Positions 54,212 to 63,600 of a DNA stretch of 64,000 nt are shown here, in pieces. The stretch comes from a bacterium. GTDB taxonomy: Bacteria > Desulfobacterota > DSWW01. The position numbers were made by a program, and so were the translations under genes. The notes under the pieces are model-generated. The model was not told where the DNA came from. It ran no database searches and worked only from the letters and a program-made list of their open reading frames with translations. The stretch spans positions 62,001-126,000 of the forward strand of contig JANQFG010000289.1 in NCBI GenBank assembly GCA_028277985.1, read 5' to 3'. Position 1 is the stretch's first letter; each line of letters begins with the position of its first letter.

Positions 54212-55508
54212 AACATCCGACTTCCCCCAACTACGGCCCGGGATCTCCACCGTGCCATTCTTCTCGAGCGCGACCGAGGACACCTATCTCATCCTTCTGC
54301 CGGACGGGAGATCCCTGCAGACAACACGAAAACTGCACCAGGTGATCATCCTCCTGGACGGGTCGCGGAATATCGACGAAATTGCAGAAAACCTCTCGAA
54401 CCTCTGGAAACACACTATCCAACCGGAAGAGGTTCAAGATTGGATCGATCGATATATCGCACCCCACGATCTTCTTGTGCCCGACCCCTCGCAATCAGCC
54501 GCGGTCGGCTCAGCATCAACAGGATCTTCCTCCACGAAAGGAATCATGTTGGTTCCTGCCAGAGCTGCCCTCCCCGTTTCGCGGCGCCTGCAGGCTCTTG
54601 TACATCCCACCTGCTCTCTCCCCCTCCTCTGGCTTTCTGCGGGTTGTCACGGCCTGGTCTACTTGGGTCTTCATTCCGAAACAGGCCCAGGGTTCTTCTC
54701 CTGTCTCCCCTCATCTGTCTACCTGATTGCATACCTGCTCGTCTTCGTCTCCGTCCTTTTCCATGAATTCGGTCATTTGTCAGCGTGCACCTACTTCGAC
54801 TGCCCCCACGGCGAGATTCGTATCGGCCTATACCTGATCTTTCCCGTATTCTATGCCAATGTGTCCCCCTCATGGCGCCTGAACCGCAAGGCAAGAGTTG
54901 TGGTGGACCTCGCCGGAATGTATTTTCAGCTCCTCATGACCATCCCGATCGCGCTGCTGTTCCAGCTCACGGGTGAGCCCCTCTGGCTCCTTCTCTTTCT
55001 CGAGCTCGATGCGATGATTCTATTCTCCCTGAACCCTTTCCTGCGTTTTGACGGATATTGGCTTTGTTCGGATTTGCTCGGGGTTCCGAATCTTCGTTCG
55101 CGCTCCCGGCTCCTCATCAAGTCACTATGCGATCGTCTCCTGCGAAGGGCTCCAGTGCCTGAGGCCCCCCTTCTCAAGATTCGGACCGGTGCGCGGATAG
55201 GGCTTGCCCTGTACGCGGTTGGGAGTTACGTGTTCGGAGGGCTGGTTCTCGTCTTGCTGTGTCGGTTTTTGCCCGCGCGGATTCAGGCACTGCCAGCGGA
55301 GGTGAGGAGGCTCGTGGACGACGCTGCCGGTGATTGGGCACGAGGGGATGTCTCCGGCGTGGTGGTTAGACTGCTGCAGCTTCTGTTTCTGTGTGCCCTC
55401 CTGTTCGGAGCGGGTAGGATGCTTGCCCAGGTTCTTCCGGCATTGGCGAGAGCGGGAGGAACCCTGCTTGCCAAGCTGTGCAGGCTTGTTGGGAAGAGTA
55501 CGCGCTAG
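54204..55508 (+). CDS. Membrane M50 metalloprotease with N-terminal PqqD-like domain
   Basis: From ATG 54204 the product is 434 aa. Residues 10-90 look like a PqqD/RRE leader-binding domain (DGRSLQTTRKLHQVIILLDG, IDEIAENLSN). About six hydrophobic segments follow, with the zinc motif HEFGH (His187, Glu188, His191) in the second and the third-ligand region NPFLRFDGY (Asp283) in a later one, as in M50/site-2-type and YydH-like peptide-maturation proteases. It would bind the leader of the peptides and cut at the membrane, possibly coupled to export. No ABC exporter is present in the cluster. The gene is coupled to peptide 7 and ends in CTAG, which is shared with the convergent argC remnant. Confidence 0.85.
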   Translation: MSRTSDFPQLRPGISTVPFFSSATEDTYLILLPDGRSLQTTRKLHQVIILLDGSRNIDEIAENLSNLWKHTIQPEEVQDWIDRYIAPHDLLVPDPSQSAAVGSASTGSSSTKGIMLVPARAALPVSRRLQALVHPTCSLPLLWLSAGCHGLVYLGLHSETGPGFFSCLPSSVYLIAYLLVFVSVLFHEFGHLSACTYFDCPHGEIRIGLYLIFPVFYANVSPSWRLNRKARVVVDLAGMYFQLLMTIPIALLFQLTGEPLWLLLFLELDAMILFSLNPFLRFDGYWLCSDLLGVPNLRSRSRLLIKSLCDRLLRRAPVPEAPLLKIRTGARIGLALYAVGSYVFGGLVLVLLCRFLPARIQALPAEVRRLVDDAAGDWARGDVSGVVVRLLQLLFLCALLFGAGRMLAQVLPALARAGGTLLAKLCRLVGKSTR

Positions 55509-55623
55509 GGATACAGGGCGAGGGTCTCTAAAACGGAAGGCTCGGGAAGCTCGAAGACCACATTCATGTTCTGGACGGCCTGGCCGGAGGCACCCTTCAC
55601 CAGGTTGTCGATCACCGAGATGA
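55505..55623 (-). pseudogene. Remnant of the argC 3' end
   Basis: About 39 codons (ending VFELPEPSVLETLALYP then TAG) match the last codons of the complete argC at 56404-57450. The middle part is identical at DNA level and the extreme end has diverged. It has no start and no upstream argC part. Its stop overlaps the stop of the convergent M50 protease gene in CTAG. Confidence 0.85.
55507..55623. repeat. Left direct repeat of toxin-antitoxin module 2
   Basis: 117 bases matching 56406-56522, in direct orientation and 899 bases apart. The copy boundary on the right lies within codon-like GAGATGA, where the toxin stop is formed. Confidence 0.88.
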
Positions 55624-56067
55624 CGCAGAAGGCCTCAGGGGGTTGATGACGCGTAGGTCCGAAAACTGCAGGAAATCCGTATCGGCCGAGTAGATCTCCC
55701 GGACTCCGTTCTCCCGCATCAGAACGACCGTGCGAATATCGAAGAAGAGATTACCGGCGGGATGACTGACTTCCGAAAGTACGTGCCGCAGAAGATCCCA
55801 ATGTTTTTCTCCCGCCTGCAGGATCTGGAAATTGGGACTCCGGAGGAAGGGTGCCAGAAACCTCATTGCCTCGGACCAGATCAAAGGCCGATCGAAGACC
55901 TTCGGGTGTGTCGTCACGCGGAGGAATTCATACAGGATGCCTTCGGTAAGATACCAGGGCTCGGGGCCGGTTCCCACCTCATTGAGAAACGCCACGGCGG
56001 GACCGTGCTCTTCGGCATTCCTGTTTGCCGCGTAAAGGAGAATGTTGGTGTCAATGACACCCGCCAT
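55612..56067 (-). CDS. PIN-domain ribonuclease toxin (VapC-like)
   Basis: The 151-aa product starts MAGVIDTNILLYAAN with the first PIN Asp and contains YEFLRV, AGNLFFDIRTVVLMRENG and IYSADTDFLQF, the pattern of VapC RNases (Asp, Glu, Asp, Asp metal site). It overlaps the upstream antitoxin by ATGA. Its last codons (PSASSR, stop) are encoded by the first bases of the argC-derived repeat, so the toxin end was formed at the insertion joint. It would cleave RNA when freed from the antitoxin. Confidence 0.85.
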   Translation of the reverse strand: MAGVIDTNILLYAANRNAEEHGPAVAFLNEVGTGPEPWYLTEGILYEFLRVTTHPKVFDRPLIWSEAMRFLAPFLRSPNFQILQAGEKHWDLLRHVLSEVSHPAGNLFFDIRTVVLMRENGVREIYSADTDFLQFSDLRVINPLRPSASSR

Positions 56068-56300
56068 CAGGAATCCATCAAGGCTTCGAGAGCATTCCGG
56101 TCAGCTAGGTTCACTCGGGGCCGACCCATGGGAAACGAGCAGAGCTTGAAATCCTGCTTCTGTGTCTTCTTCTTCCGACGCGTGAGCCCCTCGACGAGTA
56201 GCTCGTTCACAACCTGAGAAAGCTGCCTGCCTTCACGGCGGGCCAGCTCCCGGACACCTTCGATACACGCGTCTTCCAGAATAAGGGTGGTTCTCTTCAT
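56067..56300 (-). CDS. Ribbon-helix-helix antitoxin (VapB-like)
   Basis: The 77-aa product begins MKRTTLILEDACIEGVRELA, a beta strand and helix typical of CopG/RHH_1 antitoxins, then GRQLSQVVNELLVEGL and a basic and flexible toxin-binding tail. It is paired with the PIN toxin by a four-base overlap. Antitoxins of this type repress their own operon by binding dyads near the promoter. Confidence 0.82.
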   Translation of the reverse strand: MKRTTLILEDACIEGVRELARREGRQLSQVVNELLVEGLTRRKKKTQKQDFKLCSFPMGRPRVNLADRNALEALMDS

Positions 56301-56308
56301 ATCATCTA

Positions 56309-56337
56309 GACATACAGCAGAATCATACAGATGTCAA
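56309..56337 (-). promoter_or_regulatory. Predicted promoter of toxin-antitoxin module 2
   Basis: On the minus strand TTGACA (56337-56332), 17 bases, then TATGTC (56314-56309) lie eight bases from ATG 56300, so the transcript may be leaderless. Repeats of ATGAT/GTATG around the -10 could be the RHH operator. Confidence 0.4.
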
Positions 56338-56403
56338 GAACGAATCGGATGAACTCGGCCAGGGAGGAGATTCACGCCTGTCAGGTATACAGGGAGAGTC
56401 GAC

Positions 56404-57450
56404 TCAGGGATAAAGGGCGAGGGACTCCAGACCGGAGGGCTCGGGAAGCTCGAAGACCACATTCATGTTCTGGACGGCCTGGCCGGAGGCACCCTTCACC
56501 AGGTTGTCGATCACCGAGATGATCAGAACCGTGGAGGAACGGGGGTCGTACCGGACCGACATTTCGCACCGGTTCGTGCCCCACACGTTCTTGGTGCGGG
56601 GAAGCTCGTCTTCGGGGAGGACCTGCACGAAGGGCTCCTGGTCGTAGAAGTCCCTGTAGATCCCGGTCAGCTCCTTGGTGTCCAGCTCCCGTGTGGGTTT
56701 GCAGTAGACCGTGATGAGCATGCCCCGGACCATGGGGATGAGGTGCGGCACAAATGTGACCGAGACCTTCTCTCCGGCCAGGATGGAGACCTCCTGCTCG
56801 ATCTCGGGCGTGTGGCGGTGCCGCGCAGGGTTGTACGCCTGGAGATCTTCGGTGGTCTCGGAGAAGTGGGTACGCAGGTTCAGGGAACGTCCAGCCCCTG
56901 AGACGCCTGACTTGGCATCGATCACGATCGAATCGAGGTGCCCGAGCCCCTCCTGGAGGATGGGCGCCAGGGGCAGAATCGAGGCCGTCGGGTAACACCC
57001 CGGGTTGGCAACGAGCCGGGCACCGGGAAGCTGGGAGCGGTTGAGCTCGGTCAGCCCGTAGACCGCCTCGTCGAGGAGGTCCGGCGCCGTGTGCGTCATC
57101 TGATACCACTTGTCGTACGCCTTCGGGTCCTTGAGCCGGAAGTCAGCGCTCACGTCGATGACCTTGCAGCCGGCCTGGAGGAACTCCGGGACGATCGAGA
57201 CGGCCACACCGTGAGGCGTGCACATGAAGACCAGGTCGGTGCCCTCGGCGGACGCCGCCTCCAGGGGTTGGAAGACCCGCTCCGGGACCCCGCGCAAATG
57301 AGGGAAGACCTCGTGCAGGCGTTTGCCCTCGTTGGTTTTGCCCGTCATGAGCCAGCTTATCTCAGCATTGGGATGGGTCGCCAGCAGCCTGATCAACTCG
57401 CAGCCCGCATAGCCTGCTGCACCTGCGATCCCCACCTTGAGCTTGGTCAT
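56404..57450 (-). CDS. argC: N-acetyl-gamma-glutamyl-phosphate reductase
   Basis: From ATG 57450 (GGGAGAG upstream; ATG 57507 possible) the product is 348 aa, the normal length. It opens with VGIAGAAGYAGCELIRLL, the NADP-binding start of ArgC, and carries the catalytic Cys in NPGCYPT plus PHLIPMVRGM, as expected for the type I enzyme. ArgC reduces N-acetyl-glutamyl phosphate to the semialdehyde in arginine synthesis. No other arg gene lies next to it. The last 117 bases are repeated downstream beyond a toxin-antitoxin module. A 143-bp gap separates it from the divergent trpD. Confidence 0.93.
   Translation of the reverse strand: MTKLKVGIAGAAGYAGCELIRLLATHPNAEISWLMTGKTNEGKRLHEVFPHLRGVPERVFQPLEAASAEGTDLVFMCTPHGVAVSIVPEFLQAGCKVIDVSADFRLKDPKAYDKWYQMTHTAPDLLDEAVYGLTELNRSQLPGARLVANPGCYPTASILPLAPILQEGLGHLDSIVIDAKSGVSGAGRSLNLRTHFSETTEDLQAYNPARHRHTPEIEQEVSILAGEKVSVTFVPHLIPMVRGMLITVYCKPTRELDTKELTGIYRDFYDQEPFVQVLPEDELPRTKNVWGTNRCEMSVRYDPRSSTVLIISVIDNLVKGASGQAVQNMNVVFELPEPSGLESLALYP
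56406..56522. repeat. Right direct repeat of toxin-antitoxin module 2 (argC 3' end)
   Basis: Second copy of the 117-base repeat at 55507-55623; here it forms the in-frame end of the intact argC gene. Differences cluster in the last 30 bases before the stop. Confidence 0.88.
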
Positions 57451-57592
57451 CCCTTTCTCTCCCGCGATCCCTTCGTCTCCCTTGATTTTTGACTCTCTTC
57501 CATTCAATTATAGTGCATCCGGAAAAAAGTCACCCCATACTAGCGAAACCCATTCACCGGGGCAACTCCCCAGACAGCCCGACAGGCCTTCC

Positions 57593-58618
57593 ATGATCCG
57601 TGAAGCGATTGCACACGTTGTCGAAGGGCAGCATCTCACTATGGAGGAGATGACCCTCACCATGGAGGAGATCACATCCGGCCAGGCCACCCCTGCGCAG
57701 ATCGCCTCCCTGATCACTGCCCTCAGGCTCAAGGGAGAGACCGTGGAGGAGATCACCGCCGCTGCCCGGGTCATGCGGGAGAAGGCGGTCCCGATCGAAG
57801 TGGCCCGGGGGCCGGATGCGCCCGCACTGATCGACACCTGCGGGACGGGTGGAGACGGTATCCACACCTTCAACATCTCCACGGCAACCGCCTTTGTGGT
57901 CGCGGGCGCCGGAGTGCGTGTGGCAAAGCATGGGAACCGCTCCGTGTCCAGCGTCTGCGGAAGCGCCGATGTCTGCGAGGCCCTGGGAATCAACCTGGAT
58001 CTCTCCCCGGAAGAGGTGGCCGGCTCGGTGGATGAGAACGGCATCGGGTTCCTCTTCGCCCCTGCCCTTCACGGTACGATGAAGCATGCCATCGGGCCGC
58101 GCAAGGAAATCGGCATCCGCACGATCTTCAACATTCTCGGGCCGCTGACCAACCCGGCCGGAGCAGAGGTCCAGATCCTCGGGGTATTCCGAAGAGACCT
58201 GCCCGCGGTCATGGCAGAGGTGCTGGGCCAGCTGGGGTGTCGCAGGGCCCTGGTCGTTCATGGAGAAGACGGGATGGACGAGATCACCACGACCGGGAGC
58301 AGCCACGTAGCCGAGTGGGTGGACGGTCGGGTTCGGCAATACACCGTGCACCCGGAAGAGTTCGGGATCCCCGTGGGCACGACCGCCGACCTCCTGGGGG
58401 GCGACGCGGAAGAGAACGCCCGCATTATTCTCGACCTTCTTAAAGGAAAGAAGGATAGAAAGCGAGACATCGTCCTGTTGAATGCCGGTGCGGCCCTGTA
58501 CGCCGCAGGTTCTGCCGATACGATCGAGAAGGGAATCGAACTCGCCGGTCAGGCGATCGATGAGGGAAAAGCTCTTGACAGACTCGAGGCCATGATTCGA
58601 CACTCGAACAGGCAGTAG
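57593..58618 (+). CDS. trpD: Anthranilate phosphoribosyltransferase
   Basis: From ATG 57593 the product is 341 aa, the usual length. It has the TrpD signatures DTCGTGGDG (PRPP loop), ISTATAFVVAGAGVRVAKHGNRS, the RTIFNILGPLTNP segment and VHGEDGMDEI. TrpD joins PRPP to anthranilate in tryptophan synthesis. An upstream in-frame start at 57437 overlaps argC and is unlikely. No other trp gene is adjacent, so it may be an orphan copy or part of a dispersed pathway. Confidence 0.93.
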   Translation: MIREAIAHVVEGQHLTMEEMTLTMEEITSGQATPAQIASLITALRLKGETVEEITAAARVMREKAVPIEVARGPDAPALIDTCGTGGDGIHTFNISTATAFVVAGAGVRVAKHGNRSVSSVCGSADVCEALGINLDLSPEEVAGSVDENGIGFLFAPALHGTMKHAIGPRKEIGIRTIFNILGPLTNPAGAEVQILGVFRRDLPAVMAEVLGQLGCRRALVVHGEDGMDEITTTGSSHVAEWVDGRVRQYTVHPEEFGIPVGTTADLLGGDAEENARIILDLLKGKKDRKRDIVLLNAGAALYAAGSADTIEKGIELAGQAIDEGKALDRLEAMIRHSNRQ

Positions 58619-58646
58619 AGCACACTCCTTTCCTGGGGGAGCGGGC

Positions 58647-59648
58647 ATGACACAGCGTACTTTTCTCTGGCTGGTTCTGAGCTTTTTGCTGGGCATGGGT
58701 GTTGCCTACGGCCTGATCTTCCTGGACCGGCAGGCATCGATTCCGAGACTGGAAAAGACGGACATCTTCGAGGTGGTGGACTCGGACGGCACCGTGCTTC
58801 GACTCAGCTACGCGGAGATCGAACGGGAGCGGGAAGAGCTTCGTGCTTTGCGCGAAACACGCAACGCCCTTTCGAGGGCCGCGATGAAGAGGAAGCGGCC
58901 GGCTGCCCCACCGCGCGTCGATATTCCCGGCCTGCCCACCCCTGGATCGCCCGGCGCAGAGGCGGCGGCAAAGGCACCACCGAGCAAGGACCTGCGCCAG
59001 CTCTTCACCAAGATCTTCAGCCAGCCGATCATGAAGGACCTGATGGAGGCACAGGTCGTTCGAGAGGCCGGGGAACTGGCCGACGTCCTCGATCTCACGG
59101 ACGAGCAGCTCACCTCGGTCGAGCAGGAACTGAAGATTCGGAAGCGTACTTTCCCTCCCGGCCTCCCGGGCTCCCCGTCCGAGAACGATCAGGAGGAACC
59201 CGAGACCAGCATCGAGGAAGCGCTTCAGGGAATTCTCACCCCCGAGCAGTTCCAGAAATACCAGGAGTACACCGAGCAGAAGAGCAACCTCGCCGGAAGC
59301 CCTGCCCTGGAAAGACAGCTCTTCGAGCTCGAATGGCGACTCCAGCTCACAGAGGAGCAGGAGGGCCCGGTGCAGGAAATCCTGAAAGAGCAGGAGACCC
59401 GGATGGGTCAGCTATCGCCTGCCTCACCGCTCGAGGGGGAGGCTTCGCCAGGGGAGAGGCTCGAGAAGCACCTGGCAAGGCGAACCGCCCTCAACAAGGA
59501 GACCGCAGAGAAGATGAAGGGAGTCCTCGAAGAGGACCAGTACGAGGTATTCTTGAGGTATCAAGTAGAAAGGGATACCGAAACACGCCTGCTCAAGAGT
59601 CTGATCCGGGAGGAGCGCGGAACGGCGGCACCGCCCTCTACTCCGTGA
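58647..59648 (+). CDS. Single-pass membrane protein with coiled-coil, heavy-metal-resistance-like
   Basis: The 333-aa product has an N-terminal membrane anchor (LVLSFLLGMGVAYGLIFL), a long helical glutamate/arginine-rich region (YAEIEREREELRALRETRNAL), a Pro/Ala linker and further helices with repeated LTDEQL/LTEEQE/LTPEQF motifs of the kind found in Spy/CpxP-like periplasmic proteins. The repeats suggest a periplasmic helical chaperone-like protein, but the family is uncertain. GGGGGAG precedes the ATG. It starts 28 bases after trpD and overlaps the convergent flavodoxin gene by 11 bases. Confidence 0.65.
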   Translation: MTQRTFLWLVLSFLLGMGVAYGLIFLDRQASIPRLEKTDIFEVVDSDGTVLRLSYAEIEREREELRALRETRNALSRAAMKRKRPAAPPRVDIPGLPTPGSPGAEAAAKAPPSKDLRQLFTKIFSQPIMKDLMEAQVVREAGELADVLDLTDEQLTSVEQELKIRKRTFPPGLPGSPSENDQEEPETSIEEALQGILTPEQFQKYQEYTEQKSNLAGSPALERQLFELEWRLQLTEEQEGPVQEILKEQETRMGQLSPASPLEGEASPGERLEKHLARRTALNKETAEKMKGVLEEDQYEVFLRYQVERDTETRLLKSLIREERGTAAPPSTP

Positions 59649-60120
59649 GCATCGTGGTCAGCTTTGCCACCCGTTTTCCGAGCTTCCTGGCATTCTCTTC
59701 CGTCTTTTCGTCCGGTTCGCCCACACAAGCCGTGCCGTAGTGGCCCGTCGCGTCCAGAGGGTCGCCCACAATGATCATGCCGTAGATCAACAGGGCCTGA
59801 AGGATCGACAGCATGGTGGTCTCTTTGCCGCCCGAGGCATCGCCGGCAGTCGCAAAGGCCGCCCCGACCTTGCCTTCCATCTTCTTGCGACTTCCCACGA
59901 ACCGGTCCAGAAGATCCTTGAGAGGTGCAGCCATGCCTCCGAAATACACGGGAGATCCCACGATGAGACCGTCGCTTCCTTCGAATTCTTCGCGCGTGAC
60001 CTCGGCAGTAGACCGGAGCAGGCAATCAACACCCTCAACCTCGCCCACCCCCTGGACAATCGCCTCGGCCAGCTTCTTGGTGTTACCCGAACGTGAATAA
60101 TAGAGCACCAGGACGTGCAT
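59638..60120 (-). CDS. Flavodoxin / NAD(P)H:quinone oxidoreductase-like protein
   Basis: The 160-aa product has the FMN phosphate loop YYSRSGNTKKLAEAI (residues 8-22), GLIVGSPVYFGGM and GDASGGKETT, and a C-terminal GHYGTACVGEP, matching the WrbA/flavodoxin-like fold. Such proteins bind FMN and carry out two-electron reduction of quinones or serve as electron carriers. It is normal in length and transcribed alone, tail to tail with the coiled-coil gene. Confidence 0.85.
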   Translation of the reverse strand: MHVLVLYYSRSGNTKKLAEAIVQGVGEVEGVDCLLRSTAEVTREEFEGSDGLIVGSPVYFGGMAAPLKDLLDRFVGSRKKMEGKVGAAFATAGDASGGKETTMLSILQALLIYGMIIVGDPLDATGHYGTACVGEPDEKTEENARKLGKRVAKLTTMLTE

Positions 60121-60646
60121 TCGATCCCCCCGAGCTGTTTCTTGACCTGGACCCGGTCTCGTGCGCCCCCGGGATTCCTTTCCGCGTCCTTATAGCACAC
60201 TCCCGGCGCGGAATCGAGGAATTTTGTCACTACGCCCGCCCGGCTGAGCCACCTTGCACGGCATGGAGCCACTCCCGGATCGCCCCTCACCGAAGCGGGT
60301 GTCGGCCGAAGGAGACTACTTGAAGTTTCGGGTCATTAGATAAATAAAACTTAACACTTATGAGTATTAGTTAAAGTAAAGAGACGACGCCTTTCAGGCC
60401 TCTAGTCCACATCTCCGAGAAGTAGATCCCGCCCGAGGCGCCTATCGGCCGGCCCAGTGCGATGGCGCCTGCGACAATGTCCTATCTAATGAGCTTCACC
60501 CCATTTTCTGCCTATCGGTTCGTGATCTCTATTCCTAGTAGGAGTGCGGGAAAGGGGTCAGCGGATTTCCCTTGACCCGACACCAGATATACCATTAGAC
60601 TACGATTCAGAACGACCCGGATCCTGCCCGAAAAGGAGTCATTTGA
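60121..60646. other. Intergenic region, no gene seen
   Basis: About 526 bases. The AT-rich part at 60340-60395 (TTAACACTTA ... TTAGTTAAAGT) could hold a promoter or regulator site but no consensus is convincing. No RNA gene recognised. Confidence 0.4.
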
Positions 60647-63600
60647 TGGGAATCACCCGGTTCGCTGGCCTCTTATCTTGTGTAGCATTCGCGTTCGTGT
60701 GTCTTCTTGGCATTCCTGCGGCGGGGGTTCAAGCGCAGATCATGCAACCCTACCTCGTCTGGGAGTCCAGGTACAATCATCCGTACAGCGAGGACAAACC
60801 TTCCCAGGTCATCACGGACAACGCCGGTAGCATCTACGTCACGGGCATCGGAGAAGGGCAGACCGGAGGAAGCCCGGACTTCCTGACGGTCAAGTACGAC
60901 TCATACGGCACCGAGGGCTGGAAGGCCCGCTACGGCTTGCTCACCTACGATTTCGATACTGTTTGCGATCCGAATTACCGCATGGCAACCGACACGCCCG
61001 TAGGTATCGGACTCGACGAGGCAGGGAACGTCTACGTCGGAGGTCTCTCCACCTACACCGTCACCTGCTACCAATACGGCACCCGGCGTGAAGACTACAT
61101 GACGACGGTGAAGTACGATCCGGATGGGATTCAGGTGTGGGTGGCCCGCAACGCTGGCGAAGCTGCGGCCATGGCCGTCAACGAATACGGCGACACGTTC
61201 ATGGCGGGCACCCACTACACGTACGACCAATACGGATACGAGACCAGTGCCTCCTACGTCACAGCCAAATTGGACACCTTGGGACAGAAACACTGGTCCG
61301 TTCGCTACGATGATGGCTCTAGCAGCCAACGCAACCTCGCGACCGATATCGCTCTGGGCGAGTTAGGATTGATCCACGTAACAGGCCGCAGCCTGGGAGA
61401 GGAGACCGGCTACGACTACGCAACGACGACCTACGGCCCGCATGGAACCGAGCTCTACGTCAACCGTTACGACGGCCCGGCAGGCGGGGACGACCTGGCC
61501 GAGGCGATCTTCGTTAACGGTCTGGGTGAGGTATTTGTCACAGGCTCGAGCGAAGGAGCCGGGACAGGCAGGGACTTCGCCACAGTCAAGTACAGCGCCC
61601 TGGGCGGCGAAGTCTGGGTCGCCCGCTACAACGGACCTGCCGACGGCCGGGACGAGGCGGTCTCGGTGGCAGGCGACCCGCTGGGGAATGTCTACGTCAC
61701 CGGTACGAGCGAAGGCCTTGCGTCAGGGGCCGATATCGTAACGGTTGCCTACAGCTTCTTCGGCCATGAGGTCTGGAGACAACGCTACGACGGCCCGGCG
61801 AGCGGGAACGATTCAGCGTCCTCCGTCATCGTCACCACCGCCGGCGACGTGGTCATGACCGGAAAAAGCGAGGGCTCGGATTCGGACGAAGACTACGTGA
61901 CGATCTGCTACGAATCGTCTTCAGGAGCGGTGCTCTGGACGGCCCGGTACGACGGCCCCGCCAGCACAGAAGACGCTGCAACTTCGGCTACTCCGGACGG
62001 GTCTGGAAACGTGATCGTGACAGGACACAGCCGCGGCGTGAAGACCGGTCCGGACTATGCCACAATCAAGTACGGCGCTGGCGGCAGCGAACTTTGGACG
62101 GCCCGCTTCGAAAACCCCGGCATGGGAGCGACCGCCGATACACCCTCTGCCATGGCCCTGGACCCCCTCGGAAATATCTGCGTGGCCGGGTCGAGCGCCG
62201 AGCCCGATTCGAGTGGCTTTCCTGTTCTATCCACATCCGACTATGCGGTCGTCAAGATCGACCCGGAGGGCAACCAACTCTGGGAGGCCAGTTACGACGG
62301 CCCATCCGGCATGGACGACATCGCCCGCGACATCGCCGTAGACACCATGGGAAACGTCCATGTAACCGGCGGCAGCGATGGGTTCGAAACCGGGGAAGAC
62401 TACCTCACGGTGAAGTACGACCCGGCAGGCAGTGAGCTGTGGGTCGCACGGCACGATGGCCCTGAAAGTGCGGATGATGTTGCCGAAACCATCGCCTTGG
62501 ACCCAGGAGGCAACATCTTAGTGACAGGTACCAGTGAAGGCACCGGGACCGGCGGAGACTACCTGACCGTCAAGTACGACCCGGCAGGCAGCCAGCTGTG
62601 GACTGCTCGGTATGATGGCGACGCCAACACGGACGAGGCGGTTGACCTGAGCGTAGATGCCGCAGGAAACGTCTATGTTACCGGTTGCAGTACACGCTCG
62701 GGAACGGACGAGGATTACGCAACCATTAAGTACGACCCAAACGGAAGCGAGCTATGGATCGCAAGTTACAACGGCCCGATGAGCCTAGCGGACAGGGCGA
62801 ATGACCTGGCCCTCGATGGAGCCGGCAATGTTTATGTTACAGGTCGCAGCAGGGGCTCATCTGTCAGTTACGACTACGACTATGCCACCATCAAGTACGA
62901 CGCCGACGGCAATGAACTGTGGGTCGCGCGGTACAACGGCCTGACGATCGACCGGCACTACGGGATTGCCCTTGTCGTGGACACCTCAGGCAATGTATAC
63001 GTCACCGGCAGTAGCGGTGACGACGCGGCCACGATCAAGTACGATCCGGACGGCAACGAGCTGTGGGTCGCGCGGCGCCCCGCTGCCCATGGAAATCAGG
63101 ACATCAGTGTGGCCGCCATCGCGGTGGACACGTCCGGATCCGTATACGTCGCAGGCAGAATCTTCTACTGGGGCACTTGGGGTCGTTCCAGCTCGAACAT
63201 TCTGCTCCTCAAGTACGATACTCTCGGCAACGTGGAATTGGAGATCCTCTACAGCGGCCCCTACCCCATTCTGAACGCAGGGAGCAACGGGGTGGAAGAC
63301 CTCTTGCTGGACCCCGGGGGAGACTTCTACATTGCGGGCTACAGTAGGCTTGAGAGCACATACGGCGATTTTGCCACGCTCAGGTACACCCACGACCTAA
63401 CGTGCAACGACCCGGACGGGGACGGTTTCGGCGCGCCCTGGGGGCCCGAATGCACCTACTATGAATGGGACTGCGACAATTCCTATCCTGAGGTCAATCC
63501 GTATGACCGGGAGGACGACTGGGAGGAGTGCCATAACGGAATCGACGATGACTGCGACGGATTCGTAGATGCGACTGTAGAGTACTTGTACTACAGCTAT

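Noticed and set aside
55762..56217. 151-codon plus-strand frame opposite the PIN/RHH genes
   Set aside because: Antisense of the toxin-antitoxin pair, which has overlapping genes and clear motifs.
57554..58696. 380-codon minus-strand open frame opposite trpD
   Set aside because: trpD has all signatures; the opposite frame has none.
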